Below are positions 22,650 to 34,383 of a stretch of 64,000 bases of DNA, piece by piece. Each line of letters starts with the position of its first letter. The stretch's first letter is position 1. A program made the translations under genes and the position numbers. The stretch spans positions 35,042,298 through 35,106,297 of the forward strand of contig OW804097.1 of NCBI GenBank assembly GCA_942159475.1, given 5' to 3'. The notes beneath the pieces were generated by a model. The model was given only the letters and a program-made list of their open reading frames with translations, was not told the DNA's origin and did no database searches. This DNA comes from Sthenelais limicola. Taxonomy: Eukaryota > Annelida > Polychaeta > Phyllodocida > Sigalionidae.

Positions 22650-23579
22650 TTACTCAGGCTTTTTACTACTGCAAAAATTACAAAAGATGGGCCTCTCAGA
22701 CTCAGTATTAGAATGGTTTAAAAGCTACCTGACTGGCAGAAGACAAATGGTCACAATAAATGGCTATACCTCTGAAGAAAGGGGGATTGTGTGTGCGGTG
22801 CCACAGGGAACAGCCCCGGGTCCTCTGATGTTCCTGGTATATATTAACGATCTACACAGGGGCATGCAACACAGTGATGTCCAATACTTTGCGGATGACA
22901 CAGTGGTGTATGTGTCAGGGGTGGATGTCAGAGATAACCATGTAATGTTGGAAGGTGACCTCTGGTGGAGGTCTGGTGCAAGATGAATAAAATCTCCCTG
23001 AATATTAAAAAATGTCAAGTCATGACAATACAAAACAAAGGAAAGAGTGCCACAGTAACAAACATACCACACATTCACATAAACAAAGACAAACTTGAAA
23101 ACACAACATCATACACATACCTCGGTGTGGACATAGACAATACTCTATCTTTCAAAAATTATGTTGACAGAAGAGTCACACAAGCATGGTCCCCAGTTAA
23201 AGCCCTCAGCAGAATATCAAGGGCACTGTCAAAAGAAACAATAATAATGCTGTACAAAATGACCATCAGACCAATACACGAATACGGAGACACACTATAC
23301 AACACCACACCAAAACAAACTCTAAAGAGGATACCTACAACACAAAACAGAATTATCAGACTCGCACTTAGACTAGAAAAGAGGACAAATGTAGAACATC
23401 TACATGATGAAGTGGGCCTACAACAACCACAACCACACATTAGAAAACAAAAACACATACTACAAAAAGCATACAAAGACACACAAACAGGGGAAAAAAT
23501 CGACAAGAGGAATCTAAACCTAAGAACACTCTCAAAGGGCCCCATGCTTCCAACACTATCTCACCACCCACTACGCTGA
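22650..23579 (+). pseudogene. Non-LTR retrotransposon reverse transcriptase fragment, frameshifted
   Basis: A LINE remnant lacking its 5' half. The first frame, to about 22975, carries FKSYLTGRRQ, then VPQGTAPGPLMFLVYINDL and the catalytic YFADDT (the F/YADD box of reverse transcriptase, about 22889). A frameshift at about 22965-22985 moves the reading to a second frame (to 23579) with CKMNKISLNIKKCQ, YTYLGVDID, and IRPIHEYGDTLYNT, the usual thumb/connection region of jockey/CR1/L2-type elements. No endonuclease domain is visible. The downstream sequence to about 23690 ends in an ATTATTATTATCATTA-like microsatellite, plausible as a 3' end. The frameshift and truncation make it non-functional. 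Clade assignment beyond non-LTR is uncertain. Confidence 0.82.
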
Positions 23580-23689
23580 CAACCTGTGAATAAAGGTCTA
23601 TACATAAATTAAAAGTCCTTGTGACTGGGGGACATGGCATTATTATGGTTATCATTATTATTATTATCATTAATATTGACCAAGTATAC

Positions 23690-25117
23690 AGTTCATAAAC
23701 TGTACAGACACCTTCTAGCGAGTGATGCTAAAGTTCCAAAAATCTATGGATACATAATTATTACATAGCTACTTGTAGCTACAACCAGAAAATCCTGTCA
23801 GTAGTCGGACAGGGTGCTTGCACACCTGCCTATATATACAGATACACTTTTGTACACATTCCTTTTACCTTGTGCTTTATCTTGTATTTTATATTCTATA
23901 CCTGATAATTTACTATAGTTTACTAGTCAACTTGTATCACCTAGTACCATTCTTTCTATCAGTATGTAATAAAAAAATTATCGGGTGTTCAGAAGAGCTG
24001 TGACAGTCACAGACCATATACCTTTTCCATTCTTCTTCTTTATTTGTGAAATGGAAATAAAATCTTATATTAATAATAATGTCTGACTTTTATGGTTGTA
24101 GATCATCAGGGCCATTGCTAGGTAAGCTTTCCGATCTTCTCCCGTTATCCTTGCCAAAATATTGGTTAGCACCTTATGGCACACCTTCTCAATATCTATT
24201 TCAGCAGGCAACCAAGAGACAATGGTGTTGCCAAACCCTGTCCTGATCAGATGTTAATATTATGGTGCGTGAGCTCCATTTACATCACGAGCAATTTCTG
24301 CTAGCATGATTATACCATACTAAATGGCAGATTCCTTCTCTGAGGCTAATGCCTCTATACTTGGTGGTTGGTGGGGTGACTCAGGCTGCAGATGGGCACA
24401 TGTTTCATGCTGTGAGGACTTCTCCTAAATCAATACTTCCTCAACTTGTATAACATTGAGTGTGGCAACACCAGGTGTGACAAAACCAGAAAAGCCAAGT
24501 TAAAGCCATACAGGACAGGAGCATTTGCATTACTTCATTACCTGCTCGGATCTGGCAGATATGATTGTCCAACATGGTATCAAGCACCATGTGTTCCATA
24601 GAGAGCACGTCTACCTGCATATATCCTTCTTGAGAGGATGCCATGCTTCATATTGATCTATCACAGCTGATGGGAATCCTGTATCCCACCTCAACTATAC
24701 TCTGAACCAACACCGATATGATTTCCCATCCCATTACTGCCACTATCAATAGTGCCATTAATAACTTTTATTATATTTCTTTTAAGCACTGTTCTATATA
24801 AGAAGATAATTGGATAAGAAGTCTCTTGTTATTATTCATTGTCTCTCGATCAAAGGGTTTCTCTGGTCACACGCATCTCAGCTCCAGCAGGCACACTCCA
24901 CACTGTTAGGAATAGTTCTTGGTCGACACTATTAGAAATAAAACCATATTTTTATTTCAATAGATCAACTCAGGGATCTGTTCATGTACTTAGCCAAGAG
25001 CTCAATCAGGATGTCAATTCAATTCAAAATATTATTTATTCATACCTAAGGGTGGCCTAAACATTTATACGAACCATACATTTGAAATTGATTTCAGGTC
25101 TTCCAACTGGTTCCTTA
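23690..25117. other. No gene seen
   Basis: No recognisable domain in any frame. No repeat family from elsewhere in the window was recognised here. Confidence 0.5.
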
Positions 25118-25950
25118 TGCCCCGTCTACACAGGGGCGAATTGGGCCTTGCGGCAATTTGTGCAACTTCACACGAAATTGCATAGATATTTTAAACTAAA
25201 TCGCCCCTATGTAGGGACAGCTGCGACCACTCGCAGAATCCTACGACTAATTGCAGAGGCAAAAATTGCCCCCCACACATGCAAATTCATGTGCGATTTC
25301 AAATGTGCCAGATAGCAGGTGAAATAATCCAAATCGCAGAAAAATCTTGAAAAATCTCAGTTGATGCGATTTCAAATGGAATCGCACATACTTCTACAAG
25401 CATTTGCATATGTGTAGGGCTAGCCACAATAGTTTGTAGACCTCTGTTACTGTCCACGACTAATCGCAGCAGGTCATGCGAATTTCGGAATATCCGAAAT
25501 TTGCAGGTAATGCAGGTATGTTTGAACAGGTGTATTTTCACAAATTATTGATGAATCAAACGATTTTTTCAAAGAACATGCCCAGATATGTTGTCTCAAG
25601 TATGTTAATGTATGATTTTGTGATTATGAATTGATTTTTTCTACATTATTTTTTAAATCGTGGCAAGTACACCTCAAAAAATATTTTCGGTCATCTCTCC
25701 CTCCATTTTCTTTTAATTTTAAGTGATCCAAATCGCACATCTGCTGCGAATCCAGACCTGCGATTTCACATGAGTTTGCAGCTGAAATTGCACCTGTGTA
25801 GGCACTAAAAACTCAAATCGCAGAGCATTATTTCTGAAATTGCACAAGCTCCCTGCCGATTCGCACAGGATTTCTATGATTTCACATGCGAATGATCGCA
25901 AGTGCCAGATTCGCACCAGTTTTTTAATTCGCCCCTGTGTAGACGGGGCA
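25118..25950. mobile_element. PIF/Harbinger-like non-autonomous element
   Basis: Inverted termini TGCCCCGTCTACACAGGGGC at the left and GCCCCTGTGTAGACGGGGCA at the right, perfect over 20 bp and continuing into GAATT/AATTC. TTA flanks both ends (TTA|TGCC and GGCA|TTA), the 3-bp target duplication expected of PIF/Harbinger elements. The 833-bp interior is rich in AATCGCA/TGCGATT words and has no transposase ORF. Confidence 0.85.
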
Positions 25951-26561
25951 TTAACTAAAGGGAGTGGTAGAGATTTAAGATAAATTTTAATTAATGATAC
26001 TAAGATTCCGGAAAATACTGTTGGGGGATATTGTTCTACAAAAGGTCTTGCTACGTGGGGTTGGTTACACAGGAGTATTAGTTCATAAACTAATCTTTAG
26101 TTTCTCAACTAGCTAACATGTAAATCAAGTCTAATGAAGCTATTATGTTTCAAGACATTGTCAATTTTTGTCAATTGTCAATTTAGAGAGATAGATAATA
26201 TAGATTAATTAGAGAAACGATATAATATATGCACAACATTTATATATTCATGTATCGAAATGGTTTTTATTTGTTTAAAAAATGAAAAATCTAAAAAGGG
26301 CAAAACAGCAATAGTATAGAGAACTTCTTGGGTGGAGGGAGGGGGGGGGAGATAGTAAAATGTTGGGGACGATAATTACAGAAATACCGGGTAAAAATAA
26401 AAAATCTATAATGCAACTAAGAAATGAGAAGGGACAGACTCTGCAAGGGTTAGATCTTGCAGAACACATATAAACATAATATATTGACATTGAAAAACCG
26501 TCAGGTTGTATGAATATCAATAGCAGAATATATAAAGATGATTTATTGAGTCTTCTTATAT
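25951..26561. other. No gene seen
   Basis: AT-rich with a G-run near 26335-26350. Confidence 0.5.
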
Positions 26562-26753
26562 ATGGATCAGGTCTAAATTAGGCTGAAAAATGATGAATAC
26601 CGGGTATATCTGAGGATATTTGGTATTATATTGATTTAAAATATCAATTCTGTTATGTTAAACTGCATTTTGAAGCTTATTTTTGTCTTAAATGTGGGTT
26701 ATTTGAGAGGATTGGTGAAGGCGAATTGTACATTTTCTGAAAATCTGACCCAT
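26562..26753 (-). mobile_element. MITE family A, subfamily A2, internal deletion near the left end
   Basis: The left end keeps only ATGGATCAG, then jumps to TCTAAATTAGGCTGAAAAA. The right end CTGAAAATCTGACCCAT is intact. Confidence 0.85.
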
Positions 26754-27323
26754 ATTCAATACCTCTCTAAATTCTGGTGTTTTCCCAGACAAATGGAAAA
26801 ACATATATGCAAAGCAATATGGAAAATATATATGCAAAGCAATACCAAAAATTCGGTGCGTACCGATTGGATAATGCACCACTTCTTTTGTTATTTACAT
26901 GCTTTTAATGGGCTCAGAATTCTTAGATATTCGGGGATATGTTTGGGTTTATCATATACTTGGTGTATGTGGTAAAAGGAAAAATTGCGCAGATTTGCGC
27001 ATGCATAGCTGGGAGTTCATTTTTAATTAATGGAGACAGTAGTAACAACGACACTGCAGACACACTGCCTGGAAAATAGACTAATATGTAATACTATACA
27101 ATGTGGCTATTAACCAGAGAAAAGCACAGCGGATGCCCGAGAAACTTTAGTCATGCCTACTAATGAAGCCTTAAATAATGGTGGGTCTGTTCTAGCACTA
27201 TTTATAGATTCTAATATTTAGAAATATTGGATTACAATTTGCCATGCTTATATATAGAGAGAGATTAATTAATGATACCTACTTCCAGTGTAATCCCAGC
27301 CAGAAGACCGGACCTCTTCAATT
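26754..27323. other. No gene seen
   Basis: A local duplication of ATATATGCAAAGCAATA occurs at about 26803 and 26827. Nothing else is supported. Confidence 0.5.
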
Positions 27324-27682
27324 CAATAGAGGATTTGCATAGCCGCCATTTTGAATCTTGATTCGCATGGAATTATGGGACTAGTGGTGCAATGTAAAAG
27401 CTATAGAAATCATGCCATGTTCAGCATGGGATATTTATTAGTGCGCTAATGTCAATATCCATGTGTTCTACATGTATGTTTCCATAACACAAGTACCCAT
27501 CTTTCCCATCATGCATTTGGTTTTCATAGATCATTTATAAAAGCTGTGATATTCGTGAAAACATTCTTGCAATTTTTATAAAAAAAAATGTTCCCAAATA
27601 TTTGTATGCCAGATTTCATCAGAATCCATCCCATGCTGTACTGTACCAGACATGCGCAGTGGCACATCCAAATCCCCTATTC
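27324..27682 (+). mobile_element. MITE family I
   Basis: About 350-bp element. It starts AATAGAGGATTTGCATAGCC and ends GGCACATCCAAATCCCCTATT, giving inverted termini of about 16 bp (AATAGGGGATTTGCAT consensus). The subterminal GCCGCCATTTTGAA is the reverse complement of a YY1-type AAAATGGCGGC site. The interior has ATTCGCATGGAATTATGG and CATGTTCAGCAT. Other copies are at 34033, 48630 and 62361, with fragments at 40806 and 63468. Confidence 0.88.
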
Positions 27683-29274
27683 AATAGTAACAGGTGCGTT
27701 CTGAGAATCCACTTATCCACCCACCTTACTATCACGGTAAAATCTGACCTTTTAATCCATTTTGAAATATTTTATAATTCTCAGAACTTGAACTGAATAT
27801 ATGAAAAATGATGTTGTATTTTGAATAGTAGTCTAAGTGAAATCATGTTCTAATATAAGTCTACAAGTTTTCTTTGAACCTTTGCTTCATCTATGGCATT
27901 TTCTATGTTATCATTTCTATGAACACCGTATAGGCCCAAAGTTGAGAGAGTCCCATGAAATGAAGGGAAAGCCTCTCGCCTCAAACCGCAGAGTGTCATT
28001 ATAATTCCATTAAGACCGCAAAATGTCATTATATTCCCATCAAAACGCCGACTCCTGTATCAATTTACTGTAATCTACTTCACAGCCTCTAACTATTAAA
28101 CTACATTTCTGGATTTATATGATAATTATAAGTAGAATTCTCGAACTATGTTTAACCTATTAGCACTACATGGGGACTGGACTGACACATAATCAACCAT
28201 ATTACTTCAGGCTCAAATACTTTAACACCCCTTCAAATGAAGGGAAAAATGAACCTGATCTAAGCAAGACATACCATTCCAGGTCCAAACTCCACATATT
28301 CCTCCATTTCAAGGGAAACTAAAAACTTAAACTAATCAACCTTAAATCTCTACAGGCCCAAACCCCATATATCCCTTCATTCCAAGGGAAATTAAAACTA
28401 AAATTAACCTAATTTCAACACAGCTCCCCTATGCTCTGCCTTCATTAATCCCAACCCCTCATTCCTTTTCCCCTCATTCCGCTCCCTCTTCCCCCTCCCT
28501 CACTCCCCCCTCCTCCCCCTCCTCCCCCTTAATTACCTCTTTCCTCTCTCTCACCACTCTCTCTCTTCTGTCTCCTCTCCCCTCGATATACTCTTACTTG
28601 GGGACAAGTTCTCACAAATGTAGCTAGTGAACCGATATACAAAAACCCACTTGTGATTCAGCCATTTATTATGCTGTAATCTAAGTTCAAGTTTAAGGGG
28701 TTTTTTTTAGGTAAATATTTAACACTTTCAGTCAGAGCATGACTACATCGCAGTAACTATAACTTGATATCGGACACAAGTAACTGCCGATGAGTTTCCC
28801 TTGGAAACGCCAGGTAGTTACATTAAGTTCACACTAATTTAATTGTAAAGTTAAATAGATCAATAGTTAATAAAATAACTGTTTACTTAATACTTGTTGA
28901 AGTGTGATTTCATTTCATGAAAGAGAAGGTGTTCTGTAAGTGGTAAACAGGTCTTGCTAAAACCGGAATTGACAACACTCTTGTCGGCCTCCATTTATCG
29001 CTCCCCAAAACAAAACTCTTTCGGGACTTTACAGGTTTTATTTCAAACCATCTAAGTTCAAACAAACCCATACCAGCCTAGTTATAGCCTCTCTCACCCA
29101 CTATTAGCAAATAAAGTGGCTTATTAGGGATCTGAAATGAGGAAAACATGATTAAAACTCCAACCAAACCACGGCCACAACCCTCTTGCACTGCCTTTGG
29201 TTGATGCAGAGCCAACACAGGCATCAGCCTTGATGTCGTCAAAATCAAGGAGGATTGTGGGTAATATGCCTCAA
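27683..29274. other. No gene seen; includes a pyrimidine-rich tract
   Basis: CCGCA(A/G)A(A/G)TGTCATTAT recurs at about 27987 and 28016. About 28420-28590 is C/T-rich (CCCTCCTCCCCCTCC). About 28200-28420 has three loosely similar CC(A/T)TTC(A/C)AGGGAAA segments. No coding signal. Confidence 0.45.
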
Positions 29275-29372
29275 AATGGCGGCAGTCATGAATCTTGAAT
29301 TGAGCCTATTTCGGATGTTTCAAATGCTTCTATCAAGATTGTAATAGTTACTAGGGATATTTCAGTACTACA
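29275..29372 (+). promoter_or_regulatory. Possible transcription start/first-exon-like segment
   Basis: CAAAATGGCGGCAGTCATG resembles the YY1/initiator-type start context of many animal genes. The ATG opens a frame of only 22 codons, MAAVMNLELSLF..., ending in TAA. A splice-donor-like ACAG|GTACGT follows at about 29370. No partner exon was found and chance is quite possible. Confidence 0.2.
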
Positions 29373-29876
29373 GGTACGTTTTTATTTAATAAAAGTACCA
29401 TTGTACTGACGGCAGTAGTTCATTTTAAGTAAGCCAAACCATGGCATGGGAATTTGAGACTACCGTTATCACGCCTATTTGAAGATTTTATGAAATATCA
29501 TTCAACTTTTAAAGTGAACCTGCAAAGGACTTTGAGTATATATGCTATAATGTGTGTCAATTGAGGGAACACGTTGAATGTTCAGGTGTATTATTTTTGC
29601 TCTGTATTTTGTCATGGATATAATACGCAGTTACAAGTTTATTGTTCCACTAGTATACCAATTCTAAAAAATAACCATTCTGACTACAATTCGCCCTTGA
29701 TTAATAAACTATTAATAATGAAATAAAGTATATTTTCTATTCATTGGAAGCTTCAGCAAAACTGCCAAACGAAAGTAACACAACATCTGAGTGGAGCTTA
29801 GGACATTTGTTTTCTCGGGGGAAGCGAGTTAACAATGTCAGTGAACACATTAATTGCTGATATTCTTTAACATATT
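29373..29876. other. No gene seen
   Basis: AT-rich, no supported feature. Confidence 0.5.
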
Positions 29877-30281
29877 TGATCCGTTTTAGGAAAATGAGTC
29901 ATAAGTCGCAAAAAATGGATTTTGAAATATCATCATATTTCAAAAGAGCCGATTCCAATGATAGTAAACACTAGGATACCTGATATGTATTTCTATATTT
30001 TAAGTTTGATATTTTTATTTTAAATTGAAAAAAAAGAAGTTCGCAATGTTTCCGGATGGCTAATTACCAGTAAAGTAACTAAATATACTCCATACAAAGG
30101 CCTTCAAAACGCAAGAATATATTTAATATAATGTCCTAAAATTTGTTACATGGATTATATGACTATGAGTGCTAAACCCTCTAAAAATCAGAACATTTCA
30201 ATAAAGAGATCTTGTGATAAAAACACTTTGAAAAATATCAATTTTGCGACTTGTGGCTCATTTTCCTGAAACACGTCACAC
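29877..30281. mobile_element. MITE family B
   Basis: Starts GATCCGTTTTAGG then AAAATGAGTCATAAGTCGC and ends TTTTGCGACTTGTGGCTCAT with CTGAAACACGTCAC. The left end has the GATCCG variant also seen at 40948. Confidence 0.88.
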
Positions 30282-31143
30282 GTGCGTTAAACCTCAACTA
30301 GTTGGTTTGTTAAAAGGTACAGTTTTGCCATTAATCAGAATGAAAGGTTCCTTTACTGGGGGCCTGTAGCATAAATATCCCTTAGTCCCTTAGTTTTCTT
30401 TTTTATGTGGGAGACTTCTTCTGTAGACTGACAAATAAAGATTTGGTGGCAGCTGCATATAGTAAGGAAAAGTAGTTAAGATTGGAAAATCTTAGGTACA
30501 GATTTCTTATGCAACTGGCACTAAGCTAATTAACGCCGATATTGAGTATAACCTATATAATAATGGCATTGAGAAGGCTATAATAGGGAGGATCCGCAAT
30601 CGCAATCTCTCAATCTCAATTACGTAACCGTATCCGTATCATTTTTTGTGAGTTTCTCCGCAGTTTTATGTACAAAAGAGTAAATTATGAGAAGATTATG
30701 AGAACATTTTGCTTGATACGTTACGTTACGTTTTTTCCACCACGCTTTGCTGAACCTCTATTTTCCTTTTAAAGTGTCAGTAAACCCCCAAATATTATGA
30801 GCAAATCCATTTCCTTGCTATTATTGAAATGTAACCACCCCAGTTTTACTTAATTCAAGTTATTATTTAGTGAGTTTTACCCATTTAATCGAGTGAAAAG
30901 GTAGTTCCACAGTTTAACACTCCATTCAAGGCACCACTGTTTGCCTACGTCATAAAGGTGCACCAATCTTGAAATGTACATGCAATGAACATAACAAACA
31001 ACTCTTATAATTGCTGCTAGAAAGAAGGAGGGTGGGCTGGGCAGAAGAAGTATTACCAGACCAAAACAAACACTCTGTATTACCCATTGATTGTTCCTCA
31101 CAAGGTCAGAGTGAAATGATGCAATGCTATTTCCCACACATTT
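30282..31143. other. No gene seen outside element K
   Basis: Only the K element at 30577-30766 is supported. Confidence 0.45.
30577..30766. mobile_element. Possible inverted-repeat element K
   Basis: Left AATAGGGAGGATCCGCAA and right TTTGCTGAACCTCTATT are imperfect inverses. Inward, TTACGTAACCGTATCC pairs loosely with GATACGTTACGTTACG. Single terminal words are also seen at 18881 and about 31968-31982. Confidence 0.4.
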
Positions 31144-31555
31144 GTGATGTGCTTCAGGGAAATGAGTCACAAATCACAGGTGAGATAATGACCATATTTG
31201 AAAAGATGACATCAAGCCGATTCCAATGATAGTTAACAGTAGGGCATATTTATTTAAGTATTATTCTTTATTTTATTAAGTACTATTTTATTTTAAATTT
31301 GATATCTTCATTTTTGGAAAACAGGTTTAGAATATGTTTGAGTAGAGAATTATTAGTAAAGTAGCTAAATGTACTATATAGGATGACCTTAGAAATGCAT
31401 GCATTTTAGTAATACACCATCTTGAAATTTGGTACATGTATATTTATGCTACTAGCAGCTCAAAGAACACCAAAATGAAAACATTCCAAATAAGGGTTCT
31501 TGTACATGGATTACAGTTTTGTGACTTGTGACTCATTTCCCTGAAACACATCCCA
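31144..31555. mobile_element. MITE family B
   Basis: Starts GTGATGTGCTTCAGG, ends TTTGTGACTTGTGACTCAT and CTGAAACACATCC. The interior ATCAAGCCGATTCCAATG is shared. Confidence 0.87.
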
Positions 31556-31585
31556 TTTTCTCTCACCACCTTTTGTGTCCCTTGG

Positions 31586-31919
31586 TTAAAGGGGAGGACT
31601 AAACCCAATTATTGACCTCTCAATACAGATGTCTTGAAATACCTGTATTGAACAACTGTTTCAATTGCTGGGAGATTGGGGGGGAAGGTAGGGATATTAT
31701 GTACATTTCTGGCGCGCCTCTATGACGTCACACAGCACTCTCAGTGCCCTCTTGTGCTAAACAGACCTTTTCAAGTAAGCTTTCTCAATTTGGGCCTGTA
31801 AGTGACTATAAGTTAGACATAAATGGAGGTAAAAAAATTGATACTTGGATGTTGTATTTATGGCGGCATGAAGTTTGTTGTCCTAAAAGTGACTATGAAC
31901 CCGTTTACTGACCCTTTAA
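31586..31919. mobile_element. Possible piggyBac-like MITE (TTAA flanks)
   Basis: TTAA followed by AGGGGAGGACTAAACCC at the left, and GGGTTC-related CCCGTTTACTGACCCT followed by TTAA at the right, give imperfect inverted termini between TTAA sites. The interior has TGACGTCACACAGCACTC. No ORF. The termini are only partly complementary, so this is tentative. Confidence 0.4.
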
Positions 31920-32625
31920 CATATGTTTGTATATCAGAGATGCGGATACGTTTATGTATAGGTTAGACTTGCTGAACCTTCCTAGTGAATAAATACAGAT
32001 ACCTAATTGAGAGGATTGGTGAATGCAAAGTTTACACCTGATAGCTACTACACTCACATGACATTTCTAATAATCTGTCTCATTATGTTAATGATTTCTT
32101 GCAACAAGATTTCTTGCAACAACATATTCCATGTTTCTGCAGATTTTATTGAACAGTTAAAGGAAAGCTAAAAAAGAGTGAAAGTCGGTAGATTCTGATT
32201 AGTTTACACTTAAATGTGTAGATGGCTTTTCCTTTTTTTGACTTTCACAATACATTGAATTCCTAGTCTGAGGAATAACATGACTGTCATATCCAGATCA
32301 TATAAACGTGTCTTGGTGCCTATTATCAGTTGCAAATCCAGTAGTAAAGTATTTCTATCTCTTATAAAAGCAGATCGTTACACATTAGATAATTGCATGG
32401 AATTAGTCAAATTACTGATTGCAAACGTTCCATAGGAACTACTCAAGCAAAAGTTCAAGAAGGTTTTTATTGCATTGATAGATCTGATCACCAATTAAAA
32501 GCCAATTTGAAATATTGAAAATGGAGATTTAGTGGAACTAACTAATTAAGTATAGCCATGCAAGTAATGAGGGGCTTCAGTAGTATTAAAGTTCCTGACC
32601 TACTTCATCCGCAGTCTACTAGCTA
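31920..32625. other. No gene seen
   Basis: A K-like terminal word is at about 31968. A short direct repeat of TTTCTTGCAACAA is at about 32094 and 32107. No coding signal. Confidence 0.45.
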
Positions 32626-33086
32626 TTAGTCCATTTTGGGTGAGATTCTGGGGAATTTCACCTGCAATTATGGTACTACAGACCGCGCTTGTTACCCTGG
32701 TGTGTAGCGAGTCTGCGGGCCTCCCATTGGCTGCTACGCGCTGACCCATCACAGACTAAAATCAATAAACAACTTGAATTTTAGCGTTTGAACGGTCTGT
32801 AGGGCCAGTGACGTCCCTCGGCCTACAGACTGTTTGAACGCTAAATTCCTTGTTGTCTATTAAAGCAATAGACAACGAGGATTTTAGCGTGAGAACTGTC
32901 TGTACTCCCATAGACATCCCAAGGCCGAAGGCCGAGGGACGTCTATGGGAGTACAGACAGTTCGAACGCTAAATCCGAGTTGTATATTGATTTTAGTCCG
33001 TGATGGAACACCGTGGTGGCGCCACTAGACCAACGCGGTCTGTAGTATAATAAGTGCACGCGAAATCTTACCCAAAATGGACTAAT
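32626..33086. mobile_element. Multi-hairpin inverted-repeat element M
   Basis: Termini TAGTCCATTTTGGGTGAG and CTTACCCAAAATGGACTA are inverse to each other. Further inward, ACAGACCGCG pairs with CGCGGTCTGTAG and TCACAGACTAAAATCAAT pairs with ATTGATTTTAGTCCGTGA. The centre has separate hairpins: TTGTTGTCTATTAAAGCAATAGACAACGA (two parts, about 32850-32879), and CCCATAGAC...GTCTATGGGAGTACAGAC around GGCCGAAGGCC. Both strands would fold into a branched structure. No ORF. Confidence 0.82.
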
Positions 33087-33359
33087 GCTATGTAATTATA
33101 TAAGTCAAATCTCACATAGTAGTATATACAAATGAGGGAGTCACTCAGGCATTTTGAGATATCATTGTGTCAAAAACAGTCCAAATCCAAGTTGTATCTC
33201 TTCGGATATTAAGATATCCATAAGTCATGTTGATTATGTGTTGAAATATCTTAGAAAAGAAAAGTGATATTCAAAAAAGAAAAGCGTTGGATATGTTGGA
33301 TATTTACTATTACACATTGATATCCTTACCGATTGGGGACAAAGCATCATTCTAGATAT
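33087..33359. other. No gene seen
   Basis: ACACATTGATATCCTTACCG at about 33313 recurs at about 35761, in the latter as one arm of an imperfect palindrome. Confidence 0.5.
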
Positions 33360-33600
33360 ATGGGTCAGATTTTTTAGAAAATGAACAATTGGCAGCTGTA
33401 TACATTTAGGAAATTCTCCTAAATTAGGCTGAAAAAATGAAGAATACCAGGTATATCTGAGTATATTCGGTATCGCATTGATTTAAAGTATCAGTTCTGT
33501 TATGGTAAACTGCATTTTGAAGCTCATTTCTGTCTTACATGTGGGCTATTTGAGAGGATTGGTGAAGGCGAATTGTACATTTTCTGAAAATCTGACCCAT
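33360..33600 (-). mobile_element. MITE family A, subfamily A2
   Basis: Full length with ATGGGTCAGATTTTTTAG and CTGAAAATCTGACCCAT, flanked by ATAT on both sides. Confidence 0.92.
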
Positions 33601-33828
33601 ATGTGCAATCTGGGTGGAGTGACATCTCCAGGAGGGAGAGTGTGCACGTGGATGCCATAGCTAGGTGCCCATTTAGACATAGGTGGCCCATAGACAATCT
33701 ATAGAGACTATTGGGAGTGAGTAACACCCTCCTTCAAAACTCCTGGGCCTGTTACATAAGATTCCTTAATTCAAAGTTTCCCTATCTTAGCTACCTTTCC
33801 TAGTTAAACTGGTTAAACTGGTCCCGAT

Positions 33829-33930
33829 TGCCAATAACCAGGATTGGAAATTAAATCCTAGGATTCATCGGGAGACCAAAATCGGAGGGTAATCGGGAGC
33901 CAAATCGGCAGTGTGTGGGCAGGGTTTTAC
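33829..33930 (+). mobile_element. Family F foldback element, right half only
   Basis: AACCAGGATTGGAAAT, CCTAGGATTCATCGGGAGAC, AATCGGGAGCCAAATCGGC and GTGTGTGGGCAGGGT match the right arms at 38040-38117 and 39470-39580. The left arm is absent. Confidence 0.8.
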
Positions 33931-34032
33931 TCATGCATCAGGCACAGCTCCTCCTATAGTTCAAGACTGCAAACAATGTACCTTGTGGAGGAGTCATGTT
34001 ACAGCATTTCTACTAGGACTCATGAAAAAAAG

Positions 34033-34383
34033 CAATAGGGGAATTGCATAGCCGCCATTTTGAACATTAATTCGCATGGAATTATGGATGTAATGGTACA
34101 GTATAAAATCTAAAGAAAACATGTCATGTTCAGCATCGAATATCATCATTCCTCTAATGTCAATATCCATGTGTTATACATGTTTCTATGACACAAGTCA
34201 TCATCTTTCCCAACATGCATTTGGTTTTCATTTATCATTTACATAAGCTACAATATTGGTGAAAACATTTCTGCAATTTTTTATAAAAATGTTGCCAAAT
34301 ATTTTTATGTCAGATTTGAACTGAATCCTTCCCAGCATGCACTGTGATAGACATGCGCAGTGGCACATGCAACTCCCTTATTG
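34033..34383 (+). mobile_element. MITE family I
   Basis: GCAATAGGGGAATTGCATAG to CATGCAACTCCCTTATTGC. GCCGCCATTTTGAA is present near the left end. Confidence 0.88.
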
